The position numbers were made by a program, and so were the translations under genes. Shown in pieces: positions 10,601 through 25,600 of a DNA stretch of 64,000 bases. The notes beneath the pieces are model-generated. The model had not been told where the DNA came from. It searched no databases and was given only the letters and a program-made list of their open reading frames with translations. Source of the stretch: Leptobrachium leishanense (Eukaryota > Chordata > Amphibia > Anura > Megophryidae); assembly GCA_009667805.1 (NCBI GenBank), contig CM019068.1:5811218-5875217 (forward strand), read 5' to 3'. Positions within the stretch are counted from its first letter, which is position 1. Every line of letters begins with the position of its first letter.

Positions 10601-13600
10601 TTTTAATCTGCAGCAAAAATTCTCTTTATTTATTTATTTTAAGATTTTTTTTAGGCATTTTTCTGGATTTTTTTGTCAAATTATTTCCCCCCTTTTTTTA
10701 ATAGCGTTTTTTCTTTAACAGACCTTTTTTATTATTAACAATTGCCTAGTTCACCTAATGAACGTGCCGGCCCTGGCGATCTATACAGCTGAGAGGTCAA
10801 GCATCTTTCCTCGTCACATAATTCACCGGTTGCTCATATTCGCATTTCTATGCTCAACTGGCAATAAATATGATTCCTACTTAACTTTTTCCAACATTTT
10901 TACTCTCAGTGTGTAATTATTGGCTTTGTAAGTGAATATCAGTGAAGCGTCCGCCTCATTGTTTGTGTTTGTAGATATATTTACTGACATCATATAAATT
11001 CTTCTTCCCATTCATATGCCCAGGGGTCAACAACACGTGGGGACTCAGTTTCTCCACCATTTTAGCAGGGTGAATGGAGTTCCCATTGGTCCCACACACT
11101 ATAAATCTATTATTTTATGTTTCAATGAAACGTCATAACAATTATTAATGCAACGCTGCCTATAAATCAAGCACGTTCAAATGTGAGTGTGGTTGTTGTG
11201 TCCATTGAGCAATGATTTGGTTAATTGTGAGGCAGACCTCTGGGAGTTCCTACATTATTTTAAGACATGACCCCTGGATATGCCCATAGTATCTCTTTCT
11301 CACGCTGTGTAAACACTGACACGATGTGAGGGATCCTGGGAGCAGCTCCAGTGTTTTTCACCAACAACTGCCTGAAATGTATTGTGTGTCTTCCAGGCCA
11401 GATGGAAAAAGCCTTCGCCGTCATTTCTATTGAAAATCGTCGTCAAACCATTCGATTTGTTGAAATTGGAAACTATTACCAGAAAGGAGTGCCTTTCACC
11501 GGCATGGTAAGTACCGGCAAACCTGGAAAATGCACAGGGGACCAAAGTAACAGACAGGCAAGGTAAAACCACCGAGCAGCGTTCACATAGGTCGAGGGCG
11601 ATGCCTCCCCGCAGAATGGACCCAGGTCAACTGAATGTTCTCTCATCTGTACAAAGTCTGACTACAGCAAATCAGATTAGCTAAAGGGTTAATCCATCAC
11701 ATGGTCCAACACTGCTTACATTTCCTAATTCTGAGCGCCAATTGCCTTTATTTGTTGGTTTTGCAAAACCACCAGTATTTTAATTATACTTGGTTTAGAC
11801 GCGGCGGCCATTTTTGTGTCACGACTCACAACAAATATTGGTTATACAGACGTTTAGAGAAACCTCAATATCTCAGGTCAGAAAGGGCCGAGCTCCGCTG
11901 GTCAAAAACTGATCACTCGAGTATATCACATGGACATTTAGAAATATTCTACACATTCTTGATGCTTCAACTCATGATGATTTAATAAATTGCTGAAAAT
12001 TGCTGAAAACGTCACTTTTAGGTTCAGTGTGTAAAGCAGTGTTTCCCAAACCTGTCCTCAGAACCCTCTGCCTCGCCAGGTTTGCCAGATATCTGAAGCA
12101 CAGGTGATAGGATTTGCTGCTCAGTGATTGCAGGATTCAGTCTGCATTTCCCCAAGGCGATCCTTAAAATCTGGCCTGGCTGAGGGTCCCGAGGACAGGT
12201 TTGGGAAACACTGGTGTAAAGGGACGGGTTAGAGTCTCAGTCCTAAATTTCTTTCGAGGATCACCTGGGTAAGTACGTGTCCATGCAGGACATTTCTGCT
12301 TCGTGGCTTCACTTATGTTTTATGGAGTCGTGAAAGTGCCACGTTTGAAAGCCCATTAGCCACAAAACTAGGGATTTTGGAAATCGTGGGAAAAGCCCAC
12401 TTTTCATGTGTTCTGCAAAGTCACAAACCTGAAAAAAATTAGGAATTTAAAAGCTGGTCAAGCAGCCAACTTCACGGATATTAGAGGCCTGGAGATGGGT
12501 GGACAAGCCGCTGGATCTCTGGGCACAATGAGCAGGGGCTCCACAAATGAATTAAATCTAGTTTCGGGGATAAGGGTGGTCCTGGCTTTTCTTCTAAAGC
12601 AACATAAGGATTTTAAAAGACCTATAACACACTTCCCTTCCCCTTTTACCGGCTCCTTCAGCTGTAAAACAGGCACCAGTAAACTTCATCAAGTTATTGC
12701 AGCATAAGAATGCCGGGTTAGTATGGTACCAGTACCGGTAGTGGCTGCTGGAACCATTAATTAAAAAGCTGTAATATGGAATCTCTGGTTCCTCCTGATG
12801 TTCTATAGATCCTCACCGTAAGTTACTGTTTCTTGTACAAATCCTATCACTCCTTTTGGCAAACTCCCTGGAGTAGCGAGTGACACCTCGGGCCTCGCAG
12901 TCCTAACTTCTTCTTGAAACGACATTGATCATTTCCATCCTGTTCCTTAGATAAAGGTTGAGGATAAACGAGGAGAGCCGCAGCAAGACGAGGTGGTCTT
13001 TTTGGAAGTGATTAATGATGACACAAAGTCTAACGTGAGTCTCCGAACTGATAGACTCGGCATCGTCCGTTTCACGCTCAACACCTCGGAATGGAATGAT
13101 ACTGTGTTGGTGACGGTGAGTCCGGGATATGAGCACAAAAAGATTGTAACAAAAATACAGGTGCCTTAAACTGAACTTTCTTATAATATATCTTATCTTT
13201 TATCTACCTCTTATATAATAAGATGCATAACATGAATAATAAGAGGTAGAGAAAAGATATATAATAAGATGCATAACATGAATAATAAGAGGTAGGAAAA
13301 AGATATATAATAAGATGCATAACATGTATAATAAGAGGTAGAGAAAAGATATATAATAAGATGCATAACATGTATAATAAGAGGTAGAGAAAAGATATAT
13401 AATAAGATGCATAACATGTATAATAAGAGGTAGAGAAAAGATATATAATAAGATGCATAACATGTATAATAAGAGGTAGAGAAAAGATATATAATAAGAT
13501 GCATAACATATAATAAGAGGTAGAGAAAAGATATATAATAAGATGCATAACATGTATAATAAGATGCATAACATGTATAATAAGAGGTAGAGAAAAGATA

Positions 13601-16600
13601 TATAATAAGATGCATAACATGTATTGATAAATTTGGATTTAAAGCAAACAAAACAAACTCCCTATAATAATTACCATTTATGAAATTTCAATAAACCTTT
13701 TCTAGTTTCTTCTCATATATCAAAGTTGAAAACTGGGCGCGGCGCATCACCATGATGAGAGACAACAAAATCAGCCACAAAGCAATGTAGCGTCAGTCCT
13801 GTCTGAAATATCCTTCCTTAGACAGATCTTTTATTAGATTTCAAAGAACTTATAGCCAATCAGCATACAGATACATTTCTACGTCAGAGTTTAACCAACA
13901 GTGAGCCAAAAATTACTATATTGATTCAGAGATGGCTTTTTCTAGCATACATTTTTCTCACACCCCTTCCTGCACACAAAGGAAATGGCTAAATTCCACA
14001 GGCTAACATCCTATGCAAGTAAAAGACTTGCAGGGTTTGACACTTATAATGGGGGGGGTGGATTCACACTACCTATCATATTAAAATACCTTTCAATCGT
14101 CTCATTGATCACATATACAATCGTGATCACAAAAAGGGATGAAACAAACTAGACAATTAAACTAATTATACCTGGGGCCATAGTATCCTCGCCTAATACC
14201 TGTATGATATACGAAAAGGATTCCCCAAGGATGCCTTTATGAGCATAAAATACACTTATCTATCTAGATTCACTCTTCCAGCGAACCACATTTGGAGCGT
14301 AGGCAAAAATACCTAATCTAGACATTAAATAACTATTTATTCCCATTTCCCAAAATATAATTCACCGAACAAGAAAAGTATAATAACTTGAATGTAAAAG
14401 TTCATTTATCTAATAAATCAACATGAGTCAGATCTATATCTGTGTGTTTTCCTATGTTCAGCTTCACTCCACAAAACGCATATACACCTGCATTCATACA
14501 CACATTCAAGAAATACATTCTCATTTTCACAAATTAAATCCTTTCTCAAACTTATCTAGGGGATTAAATAAATAAAAAAAATAATATTCCATAAACTAAT
14601 ACCATAGTCCACAGTGCGAGATCAGGGTGTGGTCTTTTTTTTCAACATCCCAGCTTGAGACGCATAATCATTGAATGTCATTAGAGCTCCCACCATAGGG
14701 ACTCCTGAACAAGCTGTCTCTTTGCGCTGGTTGCTTATTACCTGTGACCTTTGACCTTGACACAAAATGTCCATGATTCGTTCCATATGCAGTCATTGTG
14801 ACTGTCAGGTTTCTTGATGATGTGATATGGTTTCAGCAACAATAAAAAAAATAAAAAAGAAAAGAAAATATGGTATACCCCGCTAATCATCTACATCCAT
14901 TCATTCATTGTCACTCTCAAATGCACGAAAACAATAAAAATGTTAATTTACACAAGAAAAGACACAGATAATAAATTTCAAAATGTCCCCGCGAAGCCTG
15001 TCGGCCTCACGCAATAAAAAAAATATACTACTTCTGACTCATTGTTAGAGAAAAATATATATATATACGCAACTTTGGCTCAAAAGGGAAATAGCGAAGT
15101 GCATATTCCACCCTTTTATTAAATATAATTGTTTTTTTCTTTTTTTTTTGTAATTACTATCCTATTCAGTCTTGTTCGGTGTTGTGAAACAAACCTGGCG
15201 TTTATAAAACACACCAATCCTCAAATGAAATAAAACATAAAATAAAAACCGCATTAATTTTATCGAATTAAAACTTCCCATTTACCACTATATATGTCCT
15301 GAAATGTATTCATGCAAATGCATTAAATTATATGTTCCTAAAAACATTAATGAACTCTAATTTTAATTGGATGTGATCTTCAATAATCCTAAATGTGTCA
15401 GGGAATTTTGAACAATATTGATTGTAACTAAACAACAAAAATAACAAAATATAAAATAATAAAAGACACAAAATAATTATCACTTAGACGACATCAGAAT
15501 ATAAAAATACATTATCTTCTTTCTTTGTCTTCTGTCTTATTGGTTGAAAATAACAGTTTTGTAAAACTGACATGTCTTAAGTTGTAATTCCAAATCAATG
15601 ATCTTCTACAAATAGCATGATTTATTGATGAGTTGTCGATAATCAGATTGTTTTATTGCCTGGTGTCTGATAATTCCTTATTATCCGGTTGATGTAACAT
15701 TGCAATGTGAAATGATAATGTGTTTGAGTAAATTTCCTTCAATTCCAACATCTTTATCAATATTGGTATCGCATAATCTTCCATCTAGCTTGAGCAAAGT
15801 TGGCATGCATGGGTAATGTTCACCTAAAGTAAAAACTTGGGAAAAAAAATGTATTATTAACCTGTCAAAAACTTTAAAATTCATATGGTTAAAATACTTT
15901 TAAAATGGAGAAAAACAATGCAACACATTTTTTGACACAAAGAAAAGGAGTGGTCATGAGTGAGACAACACGGAGGAGAGGAGGGGTCATGAGTGAGACA
16001 ACATGGAGGAGACTAGGAAAAGAATGTGAACTTCAATTCAAATAAAAAACACAACAAAAATAATGAACTGGGAAAGAAAGTATAGAAGGGCATGTTTAAA
16101 ACTTGACGCGTTAATTAGCACAAAGTTCTCAGAGGAAACTCAGAGAAAAGGATTCTTAATAAACATCAATAATCTTTATTAAGGATATTGGTTAAAAAAC
16201 AAACATTCAAACGTGAGGTGTCTGTGCAGCTATTTTACAACCTGTTTTATTCCCTCCAAGAATATGCAATAGAGGCAAAGTTATACGCTATTGCACTTCA
16301 CACCCAAAAGACAAAAACATCAGACAGCAAAAAAAAAATAAAAAATAATACTAGACATCTGGCTACCACTGCAGAAAAAGAAAACAAATCAAACAATACT
16401 CAGATACCAAACTACAACCTTCCATCTCCCTTAGTCAACTAAAATAAAACCCAAAAAACCACCTTCTCTTATTTGAAATCTGCCTAAATTCCTTTGTACA
16501 GCGCTACTAAACCTGTAGGCGCTTTCCTTTAAACTTTCACTCAAATCCTTCAGCTTTATATCACTTCATCCTCTTAGATTCCAAACAACTAAACATGAAC

Positions 16601-19600
16601 CTACATATATATTCCATTATACAAGTTACAAAACTGTAAATGATCTCAGTCAGCCATTTTGGCAAAATATATAACCTATATTTAAGGTGCGGTCAATCCC
16701 TTAGTGCTGGACTCAAACGAAGACCAGAGGAAAATAACCGACCACGCCTCTCTTGGGAAAATGTACACTTTGAGCCCATCACCTTGATACACTACTTTTT
16801 TATATATATATCATACATCAATTTATAATCCATTTACAGTAAATAAAGCTCCCATAATTACTTTCTTCTGTTCCACTACTGTACGCACGCCGAAGCACTC
16901 AAACCGCGCCCAATTCCACAACAGTTACAGTTTTATAAAGCACTAACAGCTCCAGAATTCAACTGCTACTACAGTCATTCAAGGCATTAGACACATGCCA
17001 TTTGTATATACTGTTCAATTATCCCAATACTCACAGAACAACAAAAATAACTACATATTCCATTCTCCAACTTGCACTGCTAAAAGACTACTAGCATTCA
17101 AAGAAAAAAGTCCTTATACAAACACATAATAACATTATACATTACAAATAAAGAGTTCTTTTCATTAAATAAAAAAAGAACAAAGAGAAAGAAGAATGTA
17201 TAAGAAAAAAAGTTAGCAGGCGCTTTTGAAAGTCACTGTAAAAGTAAAGCCCTATTGTCTTCTCCATTTCCTGTGCCCCTTCTTTTTTTTTATACACGAA
17301 GCAAGGCAGTAATGACACAGAAACAAAGAAACCTGGTTTACGAAAAGCAGTCCCTATACATAAATTACATATAAAAAACATAATATCAAAACTACGAAAT
17401 ACAAAACATCAAAGATAAACACATATATTAATAGTTAGTAAAGACAAACATTTAAATAAGCAGACGCAATCAATGGCCATAAACAAAAAAAAAATAAAAA
17501 TGGCAGCAGCGCGCAAGAAAATAAAAATAAAAAATTAAGAGGAAAAAAAACTGTCTCTCAATGGGAGATTAAATCAGTTGATATACAAGAAGAAAATCCA
17601 ATCAGTTAAAATAAAATTCTCACAATTACAAGATATGGACGACCCAGAAACACCAGAATTGAAGTACAAGATAGACACAGAACGGAGACAAAACAACTAG
17701 AAACATCTCTTTTCTTTTTTTATGAGTTCAATTTCCAGCATATACAAATACTCAACGCAGCGGGCGAGTTCAAACACACGTGAGGTCCTCAAACGATTTT
17801 CCTTTACTACAATACATAAAATGACAAAAAACAAATCAAGACAAAGAGTCCAACCTTGCACCAAAAAAAAAAAAAATTAAAAAAAATCAACAAGCTCTGA
17901 ACCATAGCTTTAACGTCAGGGAAAATAAACAAAAAACCAAACCTGGAGGCAAGTTCGCAAAATCTGAACAAGCAAATGTAAGGATATATTCAAATGTAAA
18001 GATACACTTAAATATAAATAACATCTGAATGGCAAATCCCACTTCTGACACCAACTGATAAATTTGGATTTAAAGCAAACAAAACAAACTCCCTATAATA
18101 ATTACCATTTATGAAATTTCAATAAACCTTTTCTAGTTCTTCTCATATATCAAAGTTGAAAACTGGGCGCGGCGCATCACCATGATGAGAGACAACAAAA
18201 TCAGCCACAAAGCAATGTAGCGTCAGTCCTGTCTGAAATATCCTTCCTTAGACAGATCTTTTATTAGATTTCAAAGAACTTATAGCCAATCAGCATACAG
18301 ATACATTTCTACGTCAGAGTTTAACCAACAGTGAGCCAAAAATTACTATATTGATTCAGAGATGGCTTTTTCTAGCATACATTTTTCACACACCCCTCCT
18401 GCACACAAAGGAAATGGCTAAATTCCACAGGCTAACATCCTATGCAAGTAAAAAGACTTGCAGGGTTTGACACTTATAATGGGGGGGGGTGGATTCACAC
18501 TACCTATCATATTAAAATACCTTTCATGTATAATAAGATGCATAACATGAATAATATGAAGAGGTAGAGAAAAGATATATAAAAAGATGCATAACATGTA
18601 TAATAAGAGGTAGAGAAAAGATATATAATAAGATGCATAACATGTATAATAAGAGGTAGAGAAAAGATATATAATAAGATGCATAACATGAAAAATAAGA
18701 GGTAGAGAAAAGATATATAATAAGATGCATAACATGTATAATAAGAGGTAGAGAAAAGATATATAATAAGATGCATAACATGTATAATAAGAGGTAGAGA
18801 AAAGATATATAATAAGATGCATAACATGTATAATAAGAGGTAGAGAAAAGATATATAATAAGATGCATAACATGTATAATAAGAGGTAGAGAAAAATATA
18901 TATAAGATGCATAACATGTATAATAAGAGGTAGAGAAAAGATATATAATAAGATGCATAACATGTATAATAAGAGGTAGAGAAAAGATATATAAAAAGAT
19001 GCATAACATGTATAATAAGAGGTAGAGAAAAGATATATAATAAGATGCATAACATGTATAATAAGAGGTAGAGAAAAGATATATAATAAGATGCATAACA
19101 TGTATAATAAGAGGTAGAGAAAAGATATATAATAAGATGCATAACATGAATAATAAGAGGTAGAGAAAAGATATATAATAAGATGCATAACATGTATAAT
19201 AAGAGGTAGAGAAAAGATATATAATAAGATGCATAACCTGTATAATAAGAGGTAGAGAAAAGATATATAATAAGATGCATAACATGAATAATAAGAGGTA
19301 GAGAAAATATATATAATAAGATGCATAACATGTATAATAAGAAGAGGTAGAGAAAAGATATATAATAAGATGCATAACATGTATAATAAGAGGTAGAGAA
19401 AAGATATATAATAAGATGCATAACATGTATAATAAGAGGTAGAGAAAAGATATATAATAAGATGCATAACATGTATAATAAGATGCATAACATGTATAAT
19501 AAGATGCATAACATATATCTTTTCTCTACCTCTTATTATACATGTTATGCATCTTATTATATATCTTTTCTCTACCTCTTATTATACATGTTATGCATCT

Positions 19601-22600
19601 TATTATATATCTTTTCTCTACCTCTTATTATACATGTTATGCATCCTATTATACATGTTATGCATCTTATTATATAGCTTTTCTCTACCTCTTATTATAC
19701 ATGTTATGCATCTTATTATATATCTTTTTTCTACCTCTTATTATACAATAAGATGCATAACATGTATAATAAGAGGTAGAGAAAAGATATATAATAAGAT
19801 GCATAACATGAATAATATGAAGAGGTAGAGAAAAAGATATATAATAAGATGCATAACATGTATAATAAGAGGTAGAGAAAATATATATAATAAGATGCAT
19901 AACATGTATAATAAGATGCATAACATGTATAATAAGAGGTAGAGAAAAGATATATAATAAGATGCATAACATGTATAATAAGAGGTAGAGAAAATATATA
20001 TAATAAGATGCATAACATGTATAATAAGATGCATAACATGTATAATAAGAGGTAGAGAAAATATATATAATAAGATGCATAAAATGTATAATAGGATGCA
20101 TAACATGTATAATAAGAGGTAGAGAAAATATATATAATAAGATGCATAACATGTATAATAAGATGCATAACATGTATAATAAGAGGTAGAGAAAAGATAT
20201 ATAATAAGATGCATAACATGTATAATAAGATGCATAACATGTATAATAAGAGGTAGAGAAAAAGATATATAATAAGATGCATAACATGAATAATAAGAGG
20301 TAGAGAAAAGATATATAATAAGATGCATAACATGTATAATAAGAGGTAGAGAAAAGATATATAATAAGATGCATAACATGTATAATAAGAGGTAGAGAAA
20401 AGATATATAATAAGATGCATAACATGTATAATAAGAGGTAGAGAAAAGATATATAATAAGATGCATAACATGTATAATAAGATGCATAACATGTATAATA
20501 AGAGGTAGAGAAAAGATATATAATAAGATGCATAACATGTATAATAAGATGCATAACATGTATAATAAGATGCATAACATGTATAATAAGAGGTAGAGAA
20601 AAGATATATAATAAGATGCATAACATGTATAATAAGATGCATAACATGTATAATAAGAGGTAGAGAAAAGATATATAATAAGATGCATAACATGTATAAT
20701 AAGAGGTAGAGAAAATATATATAATAAGATGCATAACATGTATAATAAGATGCATAACATGTATAATAGGATGCATAACATGTATAATAAGAGGTAGAGA
20801 AAAGATATATAATAAGATGCATAACATGTATAATAAGAGGTAGAGAAAATATATATAATAAGATGCATAACATGTATAATATCTTTTCTCTACCTCTTAT
20901 TATACATGTTATGCATCTTACTATATATCTTATCTATTATCTACCTATTATATGTTATACATCTGGTTTTATTTATTTATTAACAGGGTTATTCAAAGAG
21001 AATTAAAAAGTCACTGTACGTTCGGTGACTTTTCGTTCTCTTCAATTCGGTTCGTTTTGCCGATCCCATTTCGGCGACTCTGCGGTGTATTCAGCAAACA
21101 CCACAGGGTCCCTGAATTGCAGGGCAAAGCTGCCGCAAACCCGACGAAAATTCAGCGCAAAACCTGGCGAATGCACGCCCAAAACCCGCAAAAACACCTG
21201 GATGAACCTGCCGAAAACGTTGGAAAAACCCGAGCAGGAGCCGATCACACACAGCGAAGCCGCCGGAAAAACCCGACACCGCAGACGAATGGAGTGAAAA
21301 AAAAAAAAACAGTACGCTTGAATGTTTGAAAAGTGAAACGCTGTTTGCAAAGAAACTACTGAGCGAAAATGTCTGAAATTTACATATAAAATCCAATGAA
21401 TGATAATAAAAAGGGCTGTTAGAGAAAAAATAACTAAAAAAAAATCAGACTTTTAAAAAAAAAATACAGAAAAATGCTTAAAATATCCCAAAAAATATCT
21501 ATACACAAAGAGACTTTTTGCTGCAGAATTTTATAATGAACGATTTATTAGATATTGAATTAAAATGGGAATATTTTTAACATTGAAGCCTATGGGATTC
21601 GCCTGAATAAACCTGTCGAATGAAATCACCGAATGGCAGGGCATTTCGGGAACCTTTCACTGCTGGTTTGTGTTCTCTGAATAGATGAAGCATTGCTTCT
21701 CTATGGGGATTTCACTGCCCTCGAACAGGCACCGAACAGGCACCGTATGTGCAGGCAATTCGCCAGGATTTGGCGAATTGCCTGCTCTCTGGATAGCCGA
21801 ATGGCCAGGAAAGGTAACTGTAATTTCAGCGTTCGATTACCTTTCTCAAGCAATTTGGATCTCTTTGAATAACCCTGTCAGTATTTTCTCAGGACGGATA
21901 CATTGAGATTTCTCTGGTTTTCAGTATGTCCTGGATTCAACAACATTGAATTGTTACAGTCGATACAGAAATACAAAGTAATAAAATGCAAGACATTAAA
22001 AAACAAAACACTAATATACAGATTAACCCAGAAAATAAATATGGAGGAAATATAGTCACTATCAGGGTTATTCAGAGAGCGGCGAAAAGCAGGAGAATGG
22101 CTGGAGAATGGAAAATTCTAACTAGGAGATGTTGGTGATAAAATGCGGAATGTCCACGCGATCCTTCTCTCTGCCAGCGCATGTCCTCCTGCGGCCACTG
22201 ACCATCTTCTTTACCTGTATTGTTTTTTCCAGGGAAAATTTTCCCTAGATGAAGTTGATGAAGAAGATGAAGAGGATTCCTTGCCCTACAAGTGGCTCTC
22301 TCCCTTCTACTCCGAGAGCAAGAGCTTCCTGAAGGTGGAATCCATCGCTGATACGTTGGAGTGTGACTCCGAGCAGCGAATCCGAGTGGATTATTATCTG
22401 AATAAGAATCACCTGGATCCTCAGGCTGAGCACCTCTCCTTCTTCTATATGGTGAGTTAACCCCTTCACTGCAGGGATTGTGTATACAGGATCAGCAGAC
22501 ACAGCAGCAGGAGATCACCTTTACATGATCTGGTGCTATGATTACATAGTTACATAGACTATAAAAAAGACAAGATTGCAAGCTCTTGAGCAATGAAATG

Positions 22601-25600
22601 CACTCCTTCCTCACAAAATACTTGTACATCTCATAGATTGTAAGTTCCCTTGGTAACAGGGTCCCCCTGAATCAGGCCGTATCATCCATGTGTGGTATTC
22701 AATGTATCAACACCCTGATCTTGTAAAGCGCTGCAGAATATGTGGCGCTATATAAATAAAGGATAGTTACTAATAATAATAAAATCCATGTCTGATCCTG
22801 AATTGCAGTAACTCCTTTTGGCCAGCAGAGGCATCTCTCTGCCTAACAGGTTATTACAGTCAGGAATGCACTGGGGATATTGTACGATATGTCTTACTCT
22901 ATAACTAATTAAAAAGGATTTTCCAGGAAAATGCACGGTTTATTGCTAGTGTTATTCTGGGAAATTACTTAGTAGCAGAAGGGGTTAATTAACCTCTATC
23001 ATCTTGTACTGTTGCTGTGACATCTCTTTGATTACAATGTACATCTTCAGGGGCTGCCTGATAATATGTGAATATTCTATGAGTTTTTATTTTATCTGTT
23101 AAATATCATATAAACACACTCCCCCAAACAAGAAAACATCGAGGAAGAGGACACGTGACTTTTGGAGGCTGGGTTATGTCTATGGGTTCCTATAGTCGTG
23201 CGTATGATGATGGAAGTTGTGCAGCTCTTTATTCCTGCATGGGGCAGCGCATTCCACCTTCTCATACATTCTGTGTCCTTCTAATAAATCCTCTCATTGA
23301 TAATCAGAAACAGTCATGTGATCCCTGCGGTTTTCCTTTCAATTCTGCAGATATTGGCTAAAGGCGGAATTATCCACCACGGGGAGCACAAAGTGAACCT
23401 TCACGCTGCCAGTAAGTATAATAGGGAGTCAGTGTAACATAAAGCTTCCAATAAACACAATAAAACACATTTAACATACACTGTGTGCATAGCGACCAGC
23501 AACCAAAAAACGCTGACATGTTCCTGTTGATGCGTCCCTTCCTGTCCTTCCCCTATAACCGCTGTGTCTAGGTCACATTCTGATGCAGTTTTACTCAGGT
23601 GTTATGTGCTTATTATGCGTACTCATCACTGGTGTGTTAATGTAAGCGCGTTTCTCTGCGCACCGCACAGACTGATCACCATCATGTCTTTCCAGCTCAT
23701 CCAAGCTCGTTTTACCTGGAGATCCCAGTGACAAGCGACCTGTTTCCTGAAGCCTCCCTCTTGGTTTTCACTGTGTTGATGAATGGGGAGATGGTCGCTG
23801 GCCTGGGAAAATATGCGCTCGCAAAATGCTTGAAGAGCAAGGTGAGAGGACAGGAGAGAAATTCTGAGGGTCACATGACTCCTACTCTGCATCGACCAAA
23901 ACTGGGAGCGTTGGGGGTCACATGTTTGCATCATAAGTAACTCCTATCTCTTTCCCCGAGCGATAGACTTCATCCACTCCTCCTCACTGAATGCTCTCTG
24001 CTTCCACCATCTCACTCTGTGCTTATGGTTTTATCCATATTTTTTATTTGCCAATTTTATTCCTGTGAAGAAAATTAGGATTTTTTTGTACGATTCTTAA
24101 GAGGAAAATAGATACATTTAACGCACACTGAGACGCACATAAACTGTAACTAGAATACTTGTGGATTACAAATAAAATCACTTCATAAACACGTTATAAA
24201 ACACATTAGACAAGCACATTATTTACTTGTTTGATGAATTCATTACAAAAAAAATTGTAAGTTAAAAAAAGAAAGAAAAGCACATTATGAAACACATGCT
24301 GCTGTTTTTTTTCTTTATTTGAAGATGCAACATTTACCAAAATCTGAACGAAAGTCTTACTATACTTATATGGTTTATCTAATCTGCAGTATTTAGCAAA
24401 TAATGAGGTGGAGGAGGGAATGTTTAGCTAAGGCAACAGGGGGTGTATTGTGTTCTCCAAGCTAACGGAGATAAAAGCTGGCAGCTGAATGAGATAAGAC
24501 AGGGATCTTAAAAGACCCTCTGGTGATGTCCTTTGAATACATCCCACAAAATACAATGATGTGAGTCTGTGACTGACCCATTAACCCCATTCTATGGCCA
24601 AAGCCGCACAGCGAGGAGCAAGTGTTGGAAAGATACAAAATATCACACAATGGATGCACCCAGTGACACATATAGAGGAAATATTATACAATGGATGCAC
24701 CCAGTGACACATATAGAGGAAAATATCACACAATGGATGCACCTAGTGACACATATAGAGGAAAATATCACACAATGGATGCACCCAGTGACACATATAG
24801 AGGAAATATTATACAATGGATGCACCAAGTGACACATATAGAGGAAAATATCACACAATGGACGCACCTAGTGACACATATAGAGGAAAATATCACACAA
24901 TGGATGCACCCAGTGACACATATAGAGGAAAATATCACACAATGGTGCACCCAGTAACACATATAGATGAAAAATCACACAATGGATGCACCTAGTGACA
25001 CATATAGAGGAAAATATCACACAATGGATACGCCCAGTGACACATATAGAGGAAAATATCACACAATGGATGCACCCAGTGACACATATAGAGGAAAATA
25101 TCACACAATGGATGCACCCAGTGACACATATAGAGGAAAATATCACACAATGGTGCACCCAGTAACACATATAGATGAAAAATCACACAATGGATGCACC
25201 TAGTGACACATATAGAGGAAAATATCACACAATGGATACGCCCAGTGACACATATAGAGGAAAATATCACACAATGGATGCACCCAGTAACACATATAGA
25301 TGAAAAATCACACAATGGATGCACCCAGTGACACATATAGAGGAAAATATCACACAATGGATGCACCCAGTGACTCATATAGAGGAAAATATCACACAAT
25401 GGATGCACCCAGTGACACATATAGAGGAAAAATCACACAATGGATGCACCCAGTGACACATATAGAGGAAAATATCACACAATGGATGCACCCAGTGACT
25501 CATATAGAGGAAAATATCACACAATGGATGCACCCAGTGACACATATAGAGGAAAATATCACACAATGGATGCACCCAGTGACTCATATAGAGGAAAATA

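Noticed and set aside
18418..20873. Long minus-strand open frames (300-380 codons) over the 46-bp satellite
   Set aside because: All three frames are open with the same repeated peptide, which follows from the unit lacking stops. There is no domain, no splice context and no neighbouring coding signal.
22143..22232. Start codon and frame before exon f as a separate small gene
   Set aside because: The acceptor TTTTTTCCAG at 22232 and the A2M match from 22233 show that the upstream part is intron.
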